This document shows, one piece after another, positions 8,075-13,027 of a DNA stretch of 13,027 bases. Position 1 is the stretch's first letter; each line of letters opens with the position of its first letter. The DNA comes from Verrucomicrobiota bacterium (GTDB lineage: Bacteria; Verrucomicrobiota; Verrucomicrobiia; Limisphaerales; SXQI01). The stretch lies in the NCBI GenBank assembly GCA_008933045.1, contig WBXJ01000056.1, forward strand, positions 1 to 13,027, in the 5' to 3' direction. The notes beneath the pieces are model-generated. The model had not been told where the DNA came from and did no database searches. It was given only the letters and a program-made list of their open reading frames with translations. The position numbers were made by a program, and so were the translations under genes.

Positions 8075-9793
8075 TCACATTCGCTCGGTCGTCTCGATCC
8101 CCAAGATTTCAAGCCCTTGTTTTAAAACTCGCCCAGCCAATTCGCATAAGGCGAGCCGTGATGCACGCTCCTGCGCCTCGGCTTTGAGCACGGGGCAGTT
8201 CTCGTAGAATTGAGAGAAGAGTCCGGCCAGTTCAAACAAGTAGTTGCACAAATAATTCGGTCGATACTCAGAAGCCATCGCCTCGACGCTGAGTCCAAAC
8301 CTTAACAAGTGTTTAGCCAGAGTTAATTCGCTCGGCAGAGTGAGTTGAAGAGCTTCCACCGACGCTGTGGCACCCACTTCGGCAGCTTTGCGACCCACAC
8401 TGCGGATCCGCGTATAAGCGTAGAGCAAATAGACCGCCGTGTTGCCGGTGAGAGCAAGCATCTTGTCCCAGTCGAATCGATAATCGCTTTGGCGATTGGG
8501 AAGTAGATCCGAGTATTTCACCGCTCCAATCCCCACCACCCGCGCGATTTCGAGACGCTCTTTTTCGGACAAATCAGGATTCTTTTCCGTGACAGAAGCG
8601 AGAGCGCGTTCCTCCGCTTCGTTCAGCAGGGCGTTGAGTTCAATATTTTCTCCAGTTCTCGTCTTAAAGGGTGTGCCATCAGGGCCGAGAATCATTCCGA
8701 ACCAAATATGCGAAAGCGAAACATCTGCGCTCGGGTGCCAACGTCGGTAAATATCAAAAAGTTGTTGGAAATGTAATTGTTGGCGGGCGTCCGTTACATA
8801 AACAATCTCAGAGGGTTGCCAAGTTTTCAGCCGATACTCCAACGTTGCCAAATCGGTCGTGGTGTAATTCGCGCCCCCGTCACTCTTCAGGATGATCGCA
8901 GGATCCTTCCAGCCCGTGGATTCATCAAAAAACACAACCGTCGCGCCTTCACTTTCCTGCGCGATGCCGACGTCCACGAGGTTCTTCGCCACGGCTTTCA
9001 GTTGAGGGTTATAAAAACTCTCACCCAGCACGTGATCGAACCGTATTCCCAAACGAAGGTAGACTTTACCAAATTCCTGCAACGAAAGATCGATCATCTC
9101 ACGCCAGATTTTTAGATTCTCTTCATCCCCCGATTGTAAACTGACGAGCTCCTGTCGGGCCTGTGTTTTGATTTCCTCGTCCGTTTCGAAGCTCGCGTTG
9201 ACCTGTTTGTAAAGTCGGCCCATTTCAGCGAGTGGATCGCGCTCCAGGTTCGTTCGATCGAGGTCTTTTTTCCAACCTACCAAGAGCTTTCCAAACTGCG
9301 TTCCCCAGTCCCCGATATGATTATCAGTGACCACGTGATGACCGAGCAACCGCAACGCGCGGACAAGCGAATCACCTAGAATCGTAGACCGGATATGACC
9401 GACGTGCATCGGCTTGGCCACGTTGGGTGAACTAAAATCTACGATCACTGTGCGAGGAGTTGCACTTCTCTCAAAAAATAAATGCTCTCCACGATATGCA
9501 GATTTCAGGACATCAGTTACCGCATTTGTTTTGACTCGAAAATTTAGAAAACCTGCGCCGGCAATCTCAATGGGTTCACACCATTCAGAGACATCTAATC
9601 CCGCCACCACTTCCTCCGCTAGTTGACGAGGATTTCGCTTCCGTTCTTTGGCGATGGCCATCAGCGCGTTCGACTGGTAATCGCCGAACTTCAAGTCGGG
9701 ACAAGGGCGGACCAAAACCGTTGCCAGATTCGCGTCAGGGACGGTGATCCGGACACGATCCTGCAGACGGGATTGGATTAATTTTTCTAACAC
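8075..9793 (-). CDS. argS: Arginyl-tRNA synthetase (ArgRS)
   Basis: This class Ia aminoacyl-tRNA synthetase attaches arginine to tRNA-Arg in the cytoplasm, using ATP. The 572-aa length matches bacterial ArgRS. The N-terminal tRNA-recognition (Add1) domain covers about 1-87 (FGDYQSNALMAIAKE). The catalytic core begins with SSPNVAKPMHVGHIRST (121-137), whose HVGH is the HIGH signature. DNHIGDWGTQFG (157-168) follows. The KMSKS equivalent is the relaxed loop GTPFKTRTGENIEL (373-386), as is common for bacterial ArgRS. The C-terminal DALR anticodon-binding domain starts near VYLLYAYTRIRS (454-465). Translation starts with GTG at 9793, since the next Met is well inside the N-terminal domain. The Shine-Dalgarno is weak. 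The gene is in the same direction as the PtsN-like gene, 66 bp downstream of it. It appears intact. Confidence 0.97.
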   Translation of the reverse strand: MLEKLIQSRLQDRVRITVPDANLATVLVRPCPDLKFGDYQSNALMAIAKERKRNPRQLAEEVVAGLDVSEWCEPIEIAGAGFLNFRVKTNAVTDVLKSAYRGEHLFFERSATPRTVIVDFSSPNVAKPMHVGHIRSTILGDSLVRALRLLGHHVVTDNHIGDWGTQFGKLLVGWKKDLDRTNLERDPLAEMGRLYKQVNASFETDEEIKTQARQELVSLQSGDEENLKIWREMIDLSLQEFGKVYLRLGIRFDHVLGESFYNPQLKAVAKNLVDVGIAQESEGATVVFFDESTGWKDPAIILKSDGGANYTTTDLATLEYRLKTWQPSEIVYVTDARQQLHFQQLFDIYRRWHPSADVSLSHIWFGMILGPDGTPFKTRTGENIELNALLNEAEERALASVTEKNPDLSEKERLEIARVVGIGAVKYSDLLPNRQSDYRFDWDKMLALTGNTAVYLLYAYTRIRSVGRKAAEVGATASVEALQLTLPSELTLAKHLLRFGLSVEAMASEYRPNYLCNYLFELAGLFSQFYENCPVLKAEAQERASRLALCELAGRVLKQGLEILGIETTERM

Positions 9794-9859
9794 AAATAAT
9801 CTCGGGAAAACCGATCGCCACGCTCACTGCAAAAACTGACCACGGCTTGCGTTCAAACT

Positions 9860-10333
9860 TTAGCTACCCTGAAGGACTGTAGGGTTCTGGATGATTTTAA
9901 GCATCGCCGCCGCGTCCGGAGCCTGTTCGAGGGCTGAGCGAAAATCACGGCTGTGTAGCAATTTTGCGATCGCAGCCAGGGTGTGGAGGTGTTTCTGAAA
10001 TTGGCCTTGAGGCACGAGCAACATCATGATCAGCCGCACGGGTTGATTATCCAACGAATCAAACTTCACGCCCGTCCGAGATCGGCCAAAAACTCCCGTC
10101 ACTTCATAGACCAAATCAGTGGATGCGTGGGGGATGCCGATACCAAATCCAATCCCTGTGCTCATGGAAGTCTCGCGCTTTTTCACCACCGCAGTGATGC
10201 CCTCGCGGTGTTCCATTTTTATCCTCCCCACGGCGACAAGGTGACTGACCATTTCGTCAATCGCTTCCCATCGATTCCCAGCCTTTAGCTCAGGAATAAT
10301 CGTTTCTGCATTCAATAGGTCACCGAGATTCAT
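9860..10333 (-). CDS. PTS EIIA domain protein, fructose/nitrogen-regulatory (PtsN-like) type
   Basis: A single-domain PTS EIIA protein of 157 aa. Such proteins accept a phosphoryl group from HPr or NPr on a histidine. Stand-alone versions (PtsN) usually act as regulators rather than in sugar uptake. The phosphorylation site is H69 in GIGFGIGIPHAST (60-72). Other family segments are IKMEHREGITAVVKKRE (38-54), RLIMMLLVPQGQFQKHLHTLA (about 100-120) and the C-terminal AIAKLLHSRDFRSAL. The frame is open to 10447, but that version would overlap the end of the preceding amidohydrolase-like gene and add 38 non-family residues. ATG 10333 is chosen because GAAGAG lies just upstream and the domain starts there (MNLGDLLNAETIIPEL). 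No ptsP, NPr or rpoN gene is in the window, and no membrane EIIB/EIIC, so a regulatory role is inferred. Confidence 0.9.
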   Translation of the reverse strand: MNLGDLLNAETIIPELKAGNRWEAIDEMVSHLVAVGRIKMEHREGITAVVKKRETSMSTGIGFGIGIPHASTDLVYEVTGVFGRSRTGVKFDSLDNQPVRLIMMLLVPQGQFQKHLHTLAAIAKLLHSRDFRSALEQAPDAAAMLKIIQNPTVLQGS

Positions 10334-10395
10334 AGGAAACTCTTCAGAACATGCATTTCGCCTGATCGTTACAATTTTTTCAAGACAGATTTTGA

Positions 10396-11622
10396 TTATC
10401 GAGGCTGCCCACTCTCCAACACCCCTGAGATTACCGTCCCCACGCAATGGGTGGTGTATTCAAAGGGGTCGCCATCGTAGAGTGCGAGATCCGCATCCTT
10501 GCCAGGAGCGATGGATCCAACACGTTCCGTTAACCCGAGAATTTTTGCTGGATTGATCGTGATCGATGCCAAAGCCTCAGCGAACGTCAACCCGTTAGCA
10601 GCAGCAGCAGCAGCCTCGAAGAGCACGATACGCGTTTTAGGAACGTAACTTTCAAATCCGCTTTGGAGTGCAAAAAGTATCCCTTCTTTTTGTAGCTTCG
10701 CGGCAGTCTCAAAGCTCAGATTCTCCAGTTCCTCCGATGGGCGTGCTAATGTCGGATGTAGGATTACTGGAAATCCGCTCGCCTTGATTTCCTTGATCAC
10801 CAATGCAGCATCGGCAACGCCATCCAAAATAATTTTTAATTTGAATTCCGCAGCGAGCCGTAACACCGCAAGAATATCCTGATGCCGTTGTACGGTGATC
10901 ATCAGCGGCTGTTTGCCTTCCAATGCACGTTGCAATGTCTCGAGACGCAAATCACGCGAGGGATGTTTCTCGGCATCGGTTTTTGTCAGTTTCTCTTTGT
11001 ATTCGCTGGCTTTGATCAACTCTGCACGAAACATAGCCATGGCTTTGGAGACAGTTCCTGGGGCTTTATCCTTTCCCATGTTTAGCGCACCGGGGCCGAA
11101 GGTGCAGGCCAGAGTGGTGGCTGCATTGAGCGTCGCATGATCGAGAGTTGAGGGTGCGGTCTTAACCACAAAAGTTTGACCAGAGATCAGGGCACCGGGT
11201 CCATGGCCTGTGTGCAGAGTCGTGATCCCTAGGCTGCGAACAAAATCCACGAGCGGATCGAGCGAATTATAGCTGTCGACGGCGCGCAACTCCGGCTGCA
11301 TCGGACCGGTTTTATCGAGCTGTTCTTGGTCGTGGTTCTGATTCAATAGTCCTGACACTCCCACAGTGGTGTGTGCATCAATCAACCCTGGAACCACCAC
11401 CCTCGCTGACACTACTTTGTAGCCATCGGGAATTCGAAGGTTAGTTTTTGTGCCAACGGCCTCGATTTTTCCGCCTTTGATCAAAACGATCGCGTCGTGC
11501 AAAACCTCGCCGGCCATCGTGTAAACGGTCTCGCCTTGAACTACCAATTGAGCCTGAGCTGAGGTGGCGATCAAACTCGCCAGCACACCGAGAACCAAAT
11601 AGCTCGGAAAGAAAATTTTCAT
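10396..11622 (-). CDS. Amidohydrolase-fold secreted protein lacking most metal ligands (degenerate paralogue)
   Basis: A 408-aa amidohydrolase-superfamily protein with a signal peptide (1-24, ending SAQA). It is a clear paralogue of the gene just upstream: GLIDAHTTVG, QTFVVKT, RHQDILAVLRLAAEF and ERVGSIAPGKDADLALYDGDPF align with the partner's segments. The metal-binding positions have decayed. The HxH motif reads H84-T-T86; the His at the next strand is Gly (LDGVADAA, 266-273, against LQHVSEGY); and the catalytic Asp region HTDD is replaced by LQSG (319-322). H247 is kept. It may be a non-catalytic or structural subunit, or have a changed activity. The start ATG 11622 overlaps the upstream stop (ATGA) and has AAGGAGG nine bases before it, so translation is probably coupled. 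The frame is open to 11652, but that start would add residues before the signal peptide. Confidence 0.9.
   Translation of the reverse strand: MKIFFPSYLVLGVLASLIATSAQAQLVVQGETVYTMAGEVLHDAIVLIKGGKIEAVGTKTNLRIPDGYKVVSARVVVPGLIDAHTTVGVSGLLNQNHDQEQLDKTGPMQPELRAVDSYNSLDPLVDFVRSLGITTLHTGHGPGALISGQTFVVKTAPSTLDHATLNAATTLACTFGPGALNMGKDKAPGTVSKAMAMFRAELIKASEYKEKLTKTDAEKHPSRDLRLETLQRALEGKQPLMITVQRHQDILAVLRLAAEFKLKIILDGVADAALVIKEIKASGFPVILHPTLARPSEELENLSFETAAKLQKEGILFALQSGFESYVPKTRIVLFEAAAAAANGLTFAEALASITINPAKILGLTERVGSIAPGKDADLALYDGDPFEYTTHCVGTVISGVLESGQPR
10597..10614 (-). repeat. (GCT)6 trinucleotide repeat coding for six alanines
   Basis: Six perfect AGC units on the plus strand read as GCT x6 on the coding strand and encode the polyalanine stretch in FEAAAAAANG (residues 335-344) of the degenerate amidohydrolase. 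All six alanines use the same codon, so the tract is a true microsatellite. A change of whole units would add or remove Ala without breaking the frame. Confidence 0.8.
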
Positions 11623-12950
11623 TGTGTGTTGCCTCCTTCTTGGAAGCAGCAAAGGTGCGCGGCACGTGGATTCCCCGATCCATACCCACCCGTTGCGATC
11701 AACCGGTCTTTCGGATCAGATCGATCAAAGACTTTGACGCCCTCAACCCAAGTCTCCAAAACGTGCGTGTAAACGCTGAATGGATCGCCCGATAACAGGA
11801 TGAAGTCAGCATCCTTTCCGAGTTCAAGCGTGCCAACGCGCTCCTGCAAATCAAGCATCATCGCCCCTGCTTGAGTCAACGCTTTCAATGCGCCCGGTCG
11901 AGACATTCCGGCTCGCACGCCGAGTGCCGCCGATCTGAGAAAGAGTCTGGAATCTGTCACGTAATCATCCGTGTGGAAACCCACCACCACCCCAGCACGT
12001 TCCAATACTCCTCCTGTTTTCCAGTCCATATCTCTCGCCTCCAGCTTCCCGCCTGGGCTATCAATCACAATCACTGAACAAGCCACCTTGGCAGCAGCGA
12101 TTTCTTCGGCAACTTTGTAACCTTCACTGACGTGCTGAAGCACGAGCCGAAATCCAAACTCTTTTTGGAGGCGCAACACCGTCATGATATCGTCATGACG
12201 GTGGGTGTGATGATGCACCACCCGTTCGCCGTTCAACACTTCAACCAATGTCTCTAGACCCAAATCGCGTGCAGGAATTTTTTCCGCATCACCCTTCGCG
12301 CGGACGATTTTGTCTCGATAATCTTGTGCGGCCACAAATTTCTCTCGCACCAACGCCGCAGCTTTCCCCCGTGTTCCTGGGAAGGGTGGATCACCCTGCG
12401 GATTGGTTCCGTTTGCCATCTTCAAGCCGCCTGCCACTCGCCCCGACTTAGTTTTGATCATCAAATCTTCAACCGTGTTTCCTTGGCGAAGCTTGAGGTA
12501 CACAGTCTGTCCACCAATCAATGTGCCGGAGCCCGGCATGATGTTCACCGTGGTAATTCCCCCTGCACGTGCGCGTTGTAAACTCGCATCACGCACATTG
12601 ACCGAATCAAAAGCCCTCACGTCCGGATGGATGGGACTCGATTTGTCGGCCAACGCCACTTGGCCGATGTGCGAATGGGTGTCCACTAAACCTGGCATGA
12701 TCACCCGACCTGCGACGTTGAAAGTTAAAGTTCCCGCAGGAATCGTCGTGCTAGCCCGCGTTCCAATCGCAGAGACGCGTCCGTGCTGCACCAAAATCAC
12801 GCCATCTTCAATAGGTGCGGCGGCCACGGGAAGAATTCTTGCACCTACAAATGCGGTGAGTTTTTCTTGCGCGATAGTTTGGGTCAAAGGCGCAAGCATG
12901 CTTAACAGAAGGGTCAACCAAGAGATCGTTCGTGCCGAGGGGTGCGACAT
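11619..12950 (-). CDS. Secreted metal-dependent amidohydrolase (imidazolonepropionase-like)
   Basis: A 443-aa amidohydrolase-superfamily enzyme (TIM-barrel metal-dependent hydrolase) with a signal peptide (about 1-27, ending TIA before QEK), so probably periplasmic. Metal and catalytic candidates are all present: H92 and H94 in GLVDTHSHIG (87-96), the His-rich HHHTHRHDDI (246-255) with H252 in the conserved position, H273 in LQHVSEGY (271-278), and D328 in GFHTDDY (324-330). The C-terminal RVGTLELGKDADFILLSGDP (371-390) is the typical strand of the small beta-domain. Such proteins are often annotated as imidazolonepropionase or peptidase-like, but the substrate (amide, lactam or dipeptide) cannot be read from sequence. 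It is the first gene of a coupled pair, and its stop TGA overlaps the next ATG. ATG 12950 has no obvious Shine-Dalgarno, which fits a possible leaderless transcript. A strong hairpin lies within its active-site codons. Confidence 0.92.
   Translation of the reverse strand: MSHPSARTISWLTLLLSMLAPLTQTIAQEKLTAFVGARILPVAAAPIEDGVILVQHGRVSAIGTRASTTIPAGTLTFNVAGRVIMPGLVDTHSHIGQVALADKSSPIHPDVRAFDSVNVRDASLQRARAGGITTVNIMPGSGTLIGGQTVYLKLRQGNTVEDLMIKTKSGRVAGGLKMANGTNPQGDPPFPGTRGKAAALVREKFVAAQDYRDKIVRAKGDAEKIPARDLGLETLVEVLNGERVVHHHTHRHDDIMTVLRLQKEFGFRLVLQHVSEGYKVAEEIAAAKVACSVIVIDSPGGKLEARDMDWKTGGVLERAGVVVGFHTDDYVTDSRLFLRSAALGVRAGMSRPGALKALTQAGAMMLDLQERVGTLELGKDADFILLSGDPFSVYTHVLETWVEGVKVFDRSDPKDRLIATGGYGSGNPRAAHLCCFQEGGNTQ
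12177..12203 (-). other. Perfect 11-bp inverted repeat (stem-loop) inside the amidohydrolase gene
   Basis: CACCGTCATGA at 12177-12187 is matched by its exact reverse complement TCATGACGGTG at 12193-12203, with a 5-nt loop. On the coding strand it spans the codons for HRHDDIMTV (residues 250-258), which include the conserved His of the active site. The mRNA could form a stable stem there. No T-tract follows, so it does not look like an intrinsic terminator. Confidence 0.75.
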
Positions 12951-12957
12951 ATCATAG

Positions 12958-12986
12958 AAAATACATCAAAGGCTTTGCTTGTTCAA
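12958..12986 (-). promoter_or_regulatory. Candidate sigma70-type promoter for the amidohydrolase pair
   Basis: On the minus strand, TTGAAC (12986-12981) and TATTTT (12963-12958) are separated by exactly 17 bases, and each matches the consensus at four of six positions. The -10 box ends seven bases before the ATG at 12950, so initiation would fall at or next to the start codon and give a leaderless or nearly leaderless mRNA. The -35 box sits in an imperfect palindrome GCTTG-tt-CAAGC (12977-12988) that could be an operator. The match is modest and may be chance. Confidence 0.3.
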
Positions 12987-13027
12987 GCGTTCAGTCAGAA
13001 TCAGAAACTCAAAAACATAAGGGGTCC

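Noticed and set aside
10334..10447. Extended N-terminus of the PtsN-like protein from 10447
   Set aside because: It overlaps the 3' end of the amidohydrolase-like gene and adds residues with no family resemblance. ATG 10333 starts exactly at the EIIA domain with GAAGAG upstream.
12403..12957. 184-codon plus-strand ORF opposite the first amidohydrolase
   Set aside because: It is antisense to a gene with clear family motifs. Its translation shows no recognisable domain and looks like a shadow frame.

Overview
The window looks like a chromosomal segment of a Gram-negative bacterium of the PVC group, most likely Verrucomicrobiota with Planctomycetota as the alternative. The main reason is the adjacent gene pair encoding a large planctomycete-type cytochrome protein (PSCyt1-DUF1549-LamG-DUF1553) and a Tat-exported DUF1501 protein. 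These families are expanded in that group. A TolC-type outer-membrane channel and a KdsD-type arabinose-5-phosphate isomerase indicate an outer membrane that probably carries Kdo-containing lipopolysaccharide. No mobile element, CRISPR array, tRNA or rRNA gene was seen.

Layout: the left edge (1-108, +) holds the last 35 codons of an unidentified gene. A spacer of about 180-240 bp follows, with a possible 14-codon leader ORF, and then a TolC-family gene (+, to 1875). Everything from 1900 to 12950 is on the minus strand and converges on tolC with a 24-bp gap. In transcriptional order (right to left) it reads: metal-dependent amidohydrolase (12950-11619); paralogous amidohydrolase-like protein (11622-10396, ATGA overlap); PTS EIIA/PtsN-like protein (10333-9860); arginyl-tRNA synthetase (9793-8075); YbjQ-family protein (7957-7613); PSCyt1/DUF1549/LamG/DUF1553 protein (7571-4404); DUF1501 protein (4397-2937); KdsD/KpsF isomerase (2871-1900). 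Gaps are -4, 62, 66, 117, 41, 6 and 62 bp. The two amidohydrolase genes and the PSD1/DUF1501 pair are very likely co-transcribed. The other genes may or may not be in the same transcripts.

How the genes work together: there are three recognisable themes. The first is envelope biogenesis and export (TolC-like channel, KdsD). The second is a secreted module of PSD1 plus DUF1501, thought to act outside the cytoplasm but without a settled biochemical role. The third is a translationally coupled pair of secreted amidohydrolase-fold proteins in which only the first keeps the metal-binding residues. argS and the ptsN-like gene are housekeeping and regulatory genes lying between them.

Most worth a second look are the active/degenerate amidohydrolase pair, a perfect 11-bp stem-loop inside the active-site codons of the first amidohydrolase, and the LamG-containing PSD1/DUF1501 pair. 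Several longest-ORF starts had to be moved downstream (PSD1, PtsN-like and the second amidohydrolase; the TolC-like start is ambiguous).
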